From Vibrio nigripulchritudo ATCC 27043 (lineage in GTDB: Bacteria > Pseudomonadota > Gammaproteobacteria > Enterobacterales > Vibrionaceae): a stretch of 37,497 nucleotides of DNA. The stretch covers positions 1-37,497 of the forward strand of contig NZ_AFWJ01000263.1 of NCBI RefSeq assembly GCF_000222685.1. The letters run 5' to 3'. Positions 16,989-26,263 of the stretch are shown here, piece after piece. Made by a program: the position numbers and the translations under genes. The notes under the pieces were generated by a model. That model had not been told where the DNA came from and searched no databases. It saw only the letters and a list, made by a program, of their open reading frames with translations. How positions within the stretch are numbered: the stretch's first letter is position 1; the number at the start of each line of letters is the position of its first letter.

Positions 16989-19900
16989 GTCAGGACAGAA
17001 AAACACAGCTTATGAGCAGCGCAGAAGCTGCCGAGCAGAATTTCTCGACCGACAACGTGCTTTCTGGCGGCTGTGTCGAGTGTGGTTGCGAGGTGTTCAT
17101 TCGCTATCACTACGACGACGAAAAGCCAGTGCCTAATGCTCCTTTTATTCTGAAAGACAGCAATGGCACTGATATCGAGGGCACAACCGACGATAAAGGG
17201 CTTTGCAAGATTGAAAACATGGGCTGTGGTGGATTCGAGTTATTGCTTGATGAAGGCAGCGATGAATTCAGCCCAGAGGAAGCGATCGCGAACAACCCTT
17301 CTCTTCAACACAACCCGATTCATGCCGCGATTGCGGGAGAATACTTCTCGCTTTACAGCATTCTGAGTCGAGAAAAAATCCTAACTTATGACAAGGATGA
17401 CAGCTCTGATGCATTTATCGATATTGATGACGAAGGCTGGTTTGGTACCTGGAGTGTGGAAGACAAATACGACCCGGCGTATCGGCGTTTTTGGGAGCTA
17501 AATGAAAAGATAAACGAAGGTCCCAGAGATCTTCGTGTTGCGGTCAAAAACATTCATACCAGCCTGGCTGCAGAAGTCGCGGGTCAGTCTCAGGACAATT
17601 CTGCGATCCTTCTTTTTTTGCCAGATTGCTCTTGGGTTTGTACCTGTTGTCGGGCAAGCCATGGACTTGTACGACCTGGGTGATTGGGGTTGGAAAACCT
17701 ACGAGGGTAAAGATCTCGATACCTGGCACTGGGCTTCTGGCGCTTTGATTGGTATCGGCTTTGTTCCTGGCTTAGGGGATGCAGTGAAAAAAACCGGTAA
17801 TGCGGTCATTGATGCACTACGTAAATCCGATTCAGCGGCTATCCAACTCGCCATCAAAACCATTCGAAGTTTGTCCAACGGAAACGTGGTCAGGTACTTG
17901 TCTGACTTTGGCTCGAAGCTGAAAGAGTACGGCAAGAAAGCGGTCGATTTGATCGACAAGATCATCGCTGGTCTTGTTCAGGCTCTCAAAGACGGCGCAT
18001 CATGGATCATCAGGCTAATGAAAGACGCCTTTCAAGGCATGATTAATGCCATGAAAAAGCTGTCTGAAAAGGTGGCTGACATGATTGCCTGGCTCACCAA
18101 TAAAGTAAAAGAGTTTATTGGGAAAGTCGTGACGCGCGTGACTGGTACGGCGAAGAAGAAAGGGTCGGCTAAAAATCCTGAAAATACCAATGCGGGAACG
18201 AACCGAGACGGTAACAACGGGCAAGGTAACAGCGATAAAAGCAGTGACGCCAATGGCAAACAGAGTTGTAACTCGGACGGTCCTTGCGTCGATGATCCGA
18301 TCAGTACCGCGACAGGTAAGGTCATTGAACAAAGGGACGATTTTGCCCTACCCGGCTTTTTACCCATCACGCACAGCCGTTACTATCACTCGGTTGGGCG
18401 TATGGAAGTCGGATTGCTCGGCTCTGCGTGGCGAAGCTCTTGGGATACCTCCCTCACCCTAGAAGAAGGGATTGTGACCTTTGTCGACCAAGACTACAGC
18501 GTGGGCATTTTCCCTACACCAACTGACGAGAAACCAACTCAATCTGAACTCAAGCCAGAGTGGCGACTCTATCGCACCAATGAGGAATTCGTTCTTCAAA
18601 ACAAAGACCGGCAACGCCTGCACTTTGCTCATGCTATCGGTAACCAAATACGTTTGACCAAAATGTCGGACAGCTACGGCAATCAAACTCACTTCTTGTA
18701 TGAAATGGGGACATTGAAGTGGGTAGTACTGTCGGATCAAAAGTTGATTCAGGTACACACTCGAAACCGCCGTATCCAGAAACTCGACTTATTGGAAGAA
18801 GACAAACAACTCATCCAAACCTTAGCCACCTATCGATACGATAAACGTGGTCGATTGCTTTCCGTCCGAGCCAGTGAAGGTCGGAACTTCGACTATCAAT
18901 ACTCTGATGAAGGCTGGCTGACCCGTTGGGATGATCTTTCCAATACTTGGGTAGAACACGACTACGACGAAAAAGGACGCGCCACGAAAACTCGCTGTTC
19001 AGGTGGTTATTGGGAAGGGCAACTCCACTACGATGACGACAATAACATCACATCGCACAAAAGTGCGTTTGGTGGGATCTCCCAGTACTTCAAAGACGAT
19101 AAAAACCGCATCATTGCGATTGTCGATCCAGAAGGCAACCGAACCGAGCAAGAGTGGAATTTTGATAACCTGACGGCAATCACCGACCCTTTAGGTCAGC
19201 GCACCGAATACGAATACGACGACTGGGGTAACGTCACTCAGGTCACCGAGCCTAATGGGCAGGTTCATACCTATTCCTACGATGAAAACGGACAGCTGCT
19301 GAGCTACTCAGACCCACTGGCGAGTACGTGGCATTACGCTTATAACTCGGCAGGCTCTCTGGTGTCGGTGCAAGATCCAGACTCCCGTGAATGGCGACAT
19401 GAATACAACGCGCTAGGTCAGCGGACACTGACAACTTTGCCCGTTGGTTCAGAAACACGCTATGGCTATAACCCTCAGGGGATGCTGGAACGGGTTTCCC
19501 CCGACAAAGGAGTTGGATTTACCTTTTACTACGACAAACAATGTCGATTGGTGAAACGCACAAGTGATGAGCAACTTACCCGGCGTTGGTACTACAAAGG
19601 CAACAGCCAATCTCCTTACCAGGTTGAGTATGAAGACGGGTCGAAAACCCAATTTGAATACGACATTGAAGGCAACATCACCGCCATTACGGATGCCCTT
19701 GGCAACGTCTCTCGCTATGAATATGGCGCATTCGATAAATTGGCGTCTGCCACTGACCCTCTGGGTGCTACTACCCACTACCATTACAACGTGGAAACCG
19801 AATTTGCGGGTGTGACCAACAGTAAGGGACACCAATGGCGATACGAGTTTGATGCCCTAGGGCGAGTGAAAACCGAGCGTCATTACGACGGGCGCAAACA

Positions 19901-21857
19901 CCATTTCGGCTACGATGCCGCCGGTCGAATTGTTTCTCAAACCAAACCCAATGACCATGTGCTGCAATACGACTACAACGAAGGCGGTCAGCTTGCCGAG
20001 ATACAAACGCTCGACCACGAAGGCAATGCCACGAGTAAAACATGGTTTGAGTACGATGAGGCATCTCGCCTTCTTAGCGCAGAGAATGGCGACGCTTGGG
20101 TGGGGTTTGAATACAACGCTTCCGGACAGGTCATTAAAGAAACGTTGAATGGGCAAACCCTGACACACCGCTACGACAGTGCGGGCATTCGAGAATCGTT
20201 AGAAGGGGCAAACACACCGTTAGAGTTGCTATGGCAGAAAGGGCAACTCCAACAATTAGGCATTGGCAGCCATCAACCTCTGAATTTCAGCCACAACAAT
20301 GCGGGCTTTGAAACCTTAAGAGACAACCAGAACGGATTCAGGCTACACCATCAGTGGGGCAAAACGGGCTTACTGGAACATCAGCAGCTAGGCTTTTTGA
20401 ACGAGCAAACCGCCGACCTTGCCGCGCAGCCCAGAGACCGATATTTACTGCGTAAGTATCAATACGACGCCCTCGACCGCCTGGTCGGCATCGATGAATC
20501 TTACTTCGGTAAAACCGACCTTCGCTTGAATCCGAATGGACAAATCAGCGAAGTGCGGCAAACCAAATCCTGGAAAGATAAGGCGACTCAGGTTCAGCTT
20601 TTCGGCTACGACAGCGAGCTCAACCTCAACCAGCAAAGCACTCTACCGTTAGCCGACAACGTGATTGACCTCGCCCAAAAGCGCGAAGAGAAGAACACGC
20701 ATCAATACGACCGTGCGGGCAGGGTTGAGAAAAAAGGTCCTTACACCTATCGCTACGATGAATGCGGTCGGGTTATAGAGAAAATCGAGCAGCAGAATGG
20801 ATACAGAGCGAAAAGCACCAAGTTCATCTGGAACGCCTTTGATCAGTTAATTAGAGTCGAGCTGCCCAACCAAGAACGTTGGCGTTACCGTTATGATCCT
20901 TTTGGAAGGCGAATCTCAAAAGAGTGCGAGCAAAGCCAAACCGAAAAAGCTAACCTGAATTACCTGTGGGATGGCGACAACCTGATTCAGCAGCAGAAAG
21001 TATGTGCGGACGGCACGGCGCTCAGCACCATTGAATGGGTGTATGAACCCGATAGTTTCCGACCCCTGGCGCAAATCAATACGGATAACCTGCTTGGCAC
21101 GTCGGCACTCAGTTATGTGGTGACCGATCACGCTGGTACGCCTCGTGAGCTGTGCAGCGAGCAAGGCGACATCATCTGGCGGGGGCAGCATGAAATTTGG
21201 GGCGGCTATAAGCAGCAACACCAACAAGGCTTGTTAAAGAAATACGCCAGTGATGCGGCTAACGACCCAATTGAATGTGACTTGCGTTACCAAGGGCAGA
21301 TTTACGACCGGGAAACAGGGCTTTACTACAACCGGCACCGCTACTACGATGCAGACAGCGGTCAGTATTTAAGCTCAGACCCTATCGGTTTTGCTGGTGG
21401 TTTAAGACCACAAGCGTATGTAAACAATCCGATGGATTGGGTGGATCCGCTGGGGTTGGCTAAATGTCCATCTGTTGGTACCAAATCCGAAGCAACCATT
21501 AACTCAGGTAAAGACGCTTCATCTGAAGGAGGAGTCTACAAATTTACCGATACAAGTGGTAACGAGTATACTGGTTCTACTAATAATTTTGGTAATCGTA
21601 TGAACCAGCATATTGGTGACAGTAGGCTAGAACCAGGGTCAAAAGTTGAGTTTACCCCCATACACACGCCAGGAAGGACAGATAAAGGAGCCCGAAGAAT
21701 TAGACGTTTCTACGAACAACAAAACATCGGCTTTGATAGCAACGGAGTACCACTTCCAAACAAATCATCTGGATTTAGAGCTGTGTCACCAGAGAAATGG
21801 AAAAAGTATACCGGAAGCGATGGATTACCTGATTTCAATAACCCATATTTTAACTAA
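16985..21857 (+). CDS. rhs: Rhs effector with C-terminal GIY-YIG-like nuclease toxin, interrupted by a frameshift
   Basis: Read across one frameshift this is a protein of about 1623 residues. Residues 1-180 form an N-terminal region with a small beta-sandwich-like part (PVPNAPFILKDSNG...). Hydrophobic segments follow (IALGFVPVVGQAMDLYD, ASGALIGIGFVPGLGDAVKK). The Rhs/YD-repeat shell starts at DGPCVDDPISTATGK and closes with DPIG-x18-DPLG (Asp1465 and Asp1487), the self-cleaving end of the Rhs core. The last 130 residues are the toxin: GVY (1516-1518), YTG (1528-1530), Arg1538 and Glu1577 match the GIY-YIG nuclease plan. The first frame stops at 17683 and the rest is read in the +1 frame; skipping one T in the T7 run at 17613-17619 joins them. 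No PAAR domain is present. As sequenced, the full protein needs frameshifting or repair. Confidence 0.85.
17613..17619 (+). repeat. T7 homopolymer at the Rhs frameshift
   Basis: Seven T residues at codon 210 of the Rhs gene. With six T the N-terminal frame would run straight into the Rhs shell frame as ...ILLFCQIALGFVPVVG. With seven it stops after about 20 junk residues. It is either a slippage-prone switch, a recent inactivating insertion or a sequencing error. Confidence 0.8.
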
Positions 21858-21864
21858 GCAAACA

Positions 21865-22557
21865 ATGAACATTTCAACTTTTAAAAATTATATCGAATCC
21901 GCGCCTGAAGGTGTAGCAGACTGGAAAACATGGGAAAGCTCATTACCAACTTTTGCTTCTTTAGCCCCTGTACTTGAGTTTATTAACGAAGTTCAGTGGT
22001 CTAAAGACAATTGGAAAGCAATAAGAGCTTTCATACGTAAGGGGTATCTAGAGCAAAATTTACCTTCAGAATCAATTGAAAACAATGATCACGTAAATAT
22101 ATTCAACTCCAAAATAGACAATATTGAGATATTTAAATCAAAATCTTTAAGCTTATCAATTGTTCGCTCTTTAGAATCTGTTAATTTGCTTTCTGAGTCT
22201 ATCGAGGCGTTAAGTATATCTCACGCTAGTAAGCTTTCCAAAATCACTGGAAATATCGAAAATTTAAAATTTCTATCTTTAAATAAATGTCCTAAATTAA
22301 ATATAGACTCGATTATGCATTCTCTTGAAGATATTAAAATCTTAGATATGAGTAGTAATAAGCAGTTACTAAATATTGAAGCGTTACATGGAAACAGTAG
22401 TATATTGGCACTATACCTAAGTGATACCAATGTAATTAAGCATGAAAAAACAATAGATACGCTAACATCAATGCGTAATTTAGAGAGAGTATGGATAAAA
22501 GCCAATAAGAGGCAACTTGACGAGCTGAGAGAAGCGCTACCAAATATAGTAAATTGA
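21865..22557 (+). CDS. Leucine-rich-repeat-like protein, probable immunity to the Rhs GIY-YIG toxin
   Basis: A 230-residue cytoplasmic protein starting 7 bp after the Rhs stop. The frame is open further upstream inside rhs, but the ATG at 21865 is the sensible start. The N-terminal 70 residues are Trp-rich and helical (SAPEGVADWKTWESSLPTF). From about 90 on, irregular leucine-rich repeats appear (IENLKFLSLNKCPKL, SLEDIKILDMSSNKQL, SILALYLSDTNVI, LERVWIKANKRQL). Immunity is inferred from its position immediately downstream of an Rhs C-terminal toxin and from its AT-rich composition, which matches the toxin tip. I know of no biochemical data for this family. Confidence 0.7.
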   Translation: MNISTFKNYIESAPEGVADWKTWESSLPTFASLAPVLEFINEVQWSKDNWKAIRAFIRKGYLEQNLPSESIENNDHVNIFNSKIDNIEIFKSKSLSLSIVRSLESVNLLSESIEALSISHASKLSKITGNIENLKFLSLNKCPKLNIDSIMHSLEDIKILDMSSNKQLLNIEALHGNSSILALYLSDTNVIKHEKTIDTLTSMRNLERVWIKANKRQLDELREALPNIVN

Positions 22558-22795
22558 GTTTAAGCTATGGCTTAAGCTATTAGTAATAGTCGTATATTTT
22601 TTATAGATAATTCGTATAAAGTACGATGAATTTAGTTCTTGCTAGGTTTGACTTTTCATGGAGACTAAAGTTTAGCTAATAATATCGTAAAGAAGGGAGA
22701 CAGGCACCTATATATCACTAAATTAGAACATCAATATAATAGATTTAGAAAGAATTACTAGAAAGCGAGAAATTTAGATTTTTTGTGAGGTAATA

Positions 22796-23248
22796 ATGAA
22801 AACAATCGCTGAGTTGGTTAATCATTTAAATAGTAATGCTGATGACGAAGTGTTTTGGTTGGGACAGGCGAGTGATGAACAACTCCATCTCTTAGAGTCG
22901 GAGTTGGGAGCTGTACTCCCTGAATCATTAAAGAGATTTTTTCGCTTAGTTGGTGGAGGGGGCACTGTAGCAGAAGAGATATCTGGGATCATTTCTGATG
23001 ATGCATTAACAGACTCTCATGGTGGCATGCTGTTTGATACACTTTATTGCAGAAAAGAGTTTGGATTGCCTGACTATTTTGCAGTTATATATTTCAGGGA
23101 AGATGAAGTCTGTTGGTGTATAAACTTATTATCGGAAGAATTTGGTAAGATCGTTAGTTATAATCTGTTCAAGCAGGAAACATATAAAACAATGTATGAT
23201 TCTTTTGAACTTTTCTTAGAAGAATATGTGGAACTTAGAACAGAATAA
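22796..23248 (+). CDS. SMI1/KNR4 (SUKH) family immunity-type protein
   Basis: A 150-residue protein with the SUKH-1 pattern: a helical start, LLESELGAVLPESLKRFFRLVGGGG (the L-P-x-x-x-x-x-F-x-x-x-x-G core), ISGI, the F-G-L-P-D-Y-F-A-V-I-Y strand, and a C-terminal helix ending YDSFELFLEEYV. SUKH proteins neutralise diverse nuclease and deaminase toxins in polymorphic toxin systems. No cognate toxin gene adjoins it, so it looks like an orphan immunity gene kept after toxin replacement. TGAGG 5 bp before ATG is the ribosome site. Confidence 0.8.
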   Translation: MKTIAELVNHLNSNADDEVFWLGQASDEQLHLLESELGAVLPESLKRFFRLVGGGGTVAEEISGIISDDALTDSHGGMLFDTLYCRKEFGLPDYFAVIYFREDEVCWCINLLSEEFGKIVSYNLFKQETYKTMYDSFELFLEEYVELRTE

Positions 23249-23490
23249 AGAACGATACAGTCGAGTATAGACTGCATAATATCTGATTTTGGGTTATTGA
23301 CAATGCTAGGCAACAACAATTCCGATTTACTAATTTCCCATCAACAAATAGAGTCCTTTCAGCCTCTGGAATTTCTTAGGAGCGAAGTCACTAAAGTGAA
23401 TATTGACATAGGAATATAGGTGCGACATTTTATAGATATAGTGATGAAGTAATCTGATTTTTCGAAGCGACTACCCTGTTAACTTTAAAG

Positions 23491-24049
23491 ATGCTTATAG
23501 AGAAAGTTATGTACTTTGATTTGCAAGATTTCTATTTTAAAGATGTTTGTTTCAACTACTCTGATAATAATGAAGTAGATTATGTTGACGCTCTTAACGG
23601 AAAAATCCCTCAGGGCAAAGAGCTAATTTATGAAATCGAGAAAATAGATAATAAAATCAATGAATACGATATTCTACCTACTATAGGTCTACCTCTTGTA
23701 AGTAGAAAGCTAATATCTGTGTTTTTCAGAATTTCTAGAGAAAGACATAATAACTTTCCCAGCAAAAATAATAGATGAAAATGGGAACAGTAATTCAGAT
23801 TTTTCAGCTCTATTTGTTATAAATAGCTATGAGTGTGTTGATATTGAAAGATCTGAGATAAAATATAAAAAGTATAGAAGCGGAACACAGTCAATGAGAA
23901 TTATTGACTTGTACATTGACACTAAAAAAATAGGAAATTCCCCTATCTTTAGAATTAAAGAGAAAAATGGCTATATAATAGTTAACCAGAATATAAAGGA
24001 TATGTGTTTAAACCTTAAAGGTCTGGAATTCAAGAAAATAAAGTCATAG
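23491..24049 (+). pseudogene. Imm11/DUF1629-type immunity gene, frameshifted
   Basis: The first frame gives 95 residues (MLIEKVMYFDLQDFYF... ending with PLVSRKLISVFFRIS and then NNFPSKNNR-stop). From base 23759 the +1 frame continues as FPAKIIDENG, then SYECVDIERSE, IIDLYIDTKK and IFRIKEKNGYIIV, and stops at 24047-24049. The join falls in the CCC at 23758-23760: one fewer C restores a single protein of about 185 residues. The order of blocks (late PLVS, F-P-x-K-I, C-V-D-x-E-x-S-E, I-F-R) resembles Imm11/DUF1629 immunity proteins. Start could also be the ATG at 23509. The gene is either decayed or affected by a base-call error. Confidence 0.6.
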
Positions 24050-24077
24050 AGTTTAAAATCGTAAAGAAATAAAGATA

Positions 24078-24488
24078 ATGAAAAATCATGTAAGAATATT
24101 TCCTGAATTAGGTGGATTTGCAATATTTTGTGAGTCATTATTGGTTCAAGAATTAGATATAAACTTCGATCTTCTTAGCTACTTGGCTAATAGCTCAGAT
24201 TCTGAAGATATTATTAAAAAAGGGCTAATATTTCCGATTAATGAAATAGAAGATGGACTTTATACGATTTACCTAGAAGAAGGGAAAAATAGTGGTGGAC
24301 AAAAATTTATCTCCGACGGTAATCTGTCAATGTGTGGCATTGGCTACCTAGCAGACTTCAATATAATAAAAATGACAAACAATAATAAAATAATAAAGTT
24401 TCCTCTTGAAAGTGGCGAATACATGTTAAGTTGGAAAGTTGATATCCATCTTGAAAATTTAACTATATTTTATACCAAAATAAGTTAA
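24078..24488 (+). CDS. Hypothetical protein in the immunity-gene island
   Basis: A 136-residue protein that I do not recognise. It is AT-rich, has no signal peptide or membrane segment, and looks like an alpha/beta cytoplasmic protein (GGFAIFCESLLVQELDI near the start, SGEYMLSWKVDIHLENL near the end). It begins 28 bp after the decayed Imm11-type gene, in the same direction and with the same unusual composition as the neighbouring immunity-type genes. An immunity role is possible by association only. Confidence 0.55.
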   Translation: MKNHVRIFPELGGFAIFCESLLVQELDINFDLLSYLANSSDSEDIIKKGLIFPINEIEDGLYTIYLEEGKNSGGQKFISDGNLSMCGIGYLADFNIIKMTNNNKIIKFPLESGEYMLSWKVDIHLENLTIFYTKIS

Positions 24489-24580
24489 AAAGTAGTAACT
24501 GAAAAAGTTAGTATTATTGAAGATAATGAGTATTTTATGGTGAATACTAATTTTTAACAGAATACGGTTTGGGTAGAAGC

Positions 24581-25000
24581 ATGCTAGATAAACAATCTAT
24601 TCAATTCTTTAAATCGCAATCGTGGTGGTTCGATGAAACTACTCAAGGCTATCAAAAAGCGTTGAGTTCATATGGGATAAAATTGCAAAGTTCTATAGCG
24701 CAATTTTACCTACACGTGGAAGACGGACCGACATTTAAAAGTCGGCATGTCGAACTACTCCACCTTCCTTGGTTTATTATCAATTCAGACTATTCATTGC
24801 TTCTCTCTACCGCTCAGTCTTCATTTTCAGTCGGAGATATCTGCATACCAATTACCAACTTGGAAGCGCAATCTTGTTATTTTTACGACTTAGAGAGTCA
24901 TCGTGTTTTGCTATTCAATGCATCAAATGAAAAACCAAATCAGCCAGAAAGAATATGGTTTTCTTGGAATGAGTTTATTCATTGGTATTTCAATATATAG
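24581..25000 (+). CDS. SUKH-like orphan immunity candidate
   Basis: A 139-residue protein (from ATG 24581; a TTG 12 bases upstream is in frame but less likely). The order of blocks, SYGIKLQSSIAQFYLHVEDGPTF, then VELLHLPWF, GDICIPI and CYFYDLESHRVLLF, and a C-terminal W-x-E-F helix, resembles SMI1/KNR4-type (SUKH) folds. The match is looser than for the gene at 22796. It is aromatic-rich and soluble. It probably belongs to the set of displaced immunity genes downstream of the Rhs effector. Confidence 0.55.
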   Translation: MLDKQSIQFFKSQSWWFDETTQGYQKALSSYGIKLQSSIAQFYLHVEDGPTFKSRHVELLHLPWFIINSDYSLLLSTAQSSFSVGDICIPITNLEAQSCYFYDLESHRVLLFNASNEKPNQPERIWFSWNEFIHWYFNI

Positions 25001-25209
25001 AACGATATTAAGAAAAGTATGTTTAGTTAGGAACAGTGTCTAAAAGCAATGGAGCTGCGAAAAACAACGCCGAAGAAAGCGTATAATCCATACTACTACT
25101 GTTACTTCTGTCGCAATTTTTACTCTAATAAAAATAGTTTCTCCTCACACCTACCTCCTTAATTTACTCTCCTGTCAATTAAATTGATACCACTTTATCA
25201 GATAGAAAA

Positions 25210-25890
25210 ATGTACAACAAAATCAGGCTTTTTATTATTGAATGTGTTGATCCTATGGATTTGCTTAACGAACGCTCGGAGGCTGAAGCACTAGAGCAAG
25301 TGTGTAAAATTTTCGGTCACAAAGTCGCCAAGTTTATCGCCTATTCGGAAAAGGATCTTATCAAGTATTGCAACTACATCTCTTCCATCGACTCTAGCCA
25401 TGGTCCGAGAGGTGAAGAGCTTATGCCGCTATGTATCCACATTTCAGCGCACGGTAATAAAAAGGGAATAGAATTTGGCAGCGATTTTCTCAGATGGCGA
25501 GAAGTATTCGAAGCAATGAAGCCGATCTTTACGGACATGAATGATTACGACGGAGAAGTCTTTGTATCATTATCTTCCTGTGAAGCTGGTAGCCAAGGGT
25601 TAGACAGACTAATTGCCAAAGAGTGGGAGCACACAGGGAAAATAGATCCGCCCCGCTACATTTTCACAACCAGTGACGATGGCGGCGTTCGATGGGATCA
25701 CGCTGTTGTTTCCTGGACTGTTTTTTACCATCGAATTGCTAACATTCAAATCATTAAGAAAGATCAGGTGCAAGATGTGATAGATGACATTAAACAATGC
25801 ATTGATACTCATATCTCATATTTTCGGTGGGATTCCACTAAATCAGAGTATCTCTACTACAGCCCTGATGATGACAGTTCATATTGTTAA
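25210..25890 (+). CDS. Caspase/CHAT-like His-Cys protein
   Basis: A 226-residue soluble protein with two motifs in the order and spacing of clan CD (caspase-fold) peptidases: LCIHISAHGNKKGIEFG, with His81 before Gly, at the end of one hydrophobic strand, and EVFVSLSSCEAGSQG, with Cys124, at the end of the next. Between them lies the L-R-W-R-E-V-F-E-A-M helix. No death-effector, TPR or other partner domain is attached. Caspase-like proteins in bacteria act as proteases in abortive defence and toxin systems, but some have lost activity. Function here is unknown. It is the last gene of the immunity-type island, with a weak ribosome site. Confidence 0.6.
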   Translation: MYNKIRLFIIECVDPMDLLNERSEAEALEQVCKIFGHKVAKFIAYSEKDLIKYCNYISSIDSSHGPRGEELMPLCIHISAHGNKKGIEFGSDFLRWREVFEAMKPIFTDMNDYDGEVFVSLSSCEAGSQGLDRLIAKEWEHTGKIDPPRYIFTTSDDGGVRWDHAVVSWTVFYHRIANIQIIKKDQVQDVIDDIKQCIDTHISYFRWDSTKSEYLYYSPDDDSSYC

Positions 25891-26263
25891 TGCGTACCAA
25901 ATAATTTGGTGAACGATTTGAAGCTGTTTATTAGAAAACTTATTACTAAGATTAAGCTCTAGAAAGTAATTGCCACCCAAATACTGGGTGGCGTGAAGAT
26001 AAGTTTTGAACAAAAAAATTAATTCGTCTCCTATTAACAAAGTCCGTTTCTTTTATAAGAACTTAGGTGATTATCCACTCCCCTCTCTTAACAAGCTTTT
26101 CCTCTCATGATTATCATAAATCATCTTCCTGAACTCGATGTTGAGTAAACGTTACCACCATTTATTCTCGTCAAGGTTGCTGAGGTGTCGTAGGTCAAGC
26201 GGAGCTTTTATGGTGGTACTCGTCAATGTTTTTGATTTATCAGTACGCCAATAGGGAAAGCTA
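25891..26263. other. Non-coding interval with a small hairpin
   Basis: No credible gene. A 7-bp inverted repeat GCCACCC / GGGTGGC with a 7-nt loop lies at 25972-25992. It has no T-run after it on the plus strand, so it is a weak terminator candidate for the gene ending at 25890. The rest is AT-rich and must contain the promoter for the Tat-exported protein. Confidence 0.5.

Noticed and set aside
17535-17618. GTG at 17535 as the true start of the Rhs protein
   Set aside because: The residues it would add are out-of-frame reading of the conserved N-terminal region, no ribosome site precedes it, and the neighbouring adaptor is coupled to the start at 16985.
21646-21864. Extended N-terminus of the Rhs immunity protein inside the rhs gene
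   Set aside because: It overlaps the toxin-coding end in another frame; the ATG at 21865 gives a clean protein starting right after the Rhs stop.
22695-22710. GGGAGACAGGCACCTA, similar to the GGTGCCTGTC-type tails found near IS200-like/RAYT transposases
   Set aside because: Only a single copy, no transposase or inverted partner nearby, so an insertion remnant cannot be supported.
23303-23419. A 38-codon reading frame upstream of the Imm11-type gene
   Set aside because: Too short, no ribosome site, no recognisable family; may be part of a decayed cassette but cannot be shown.
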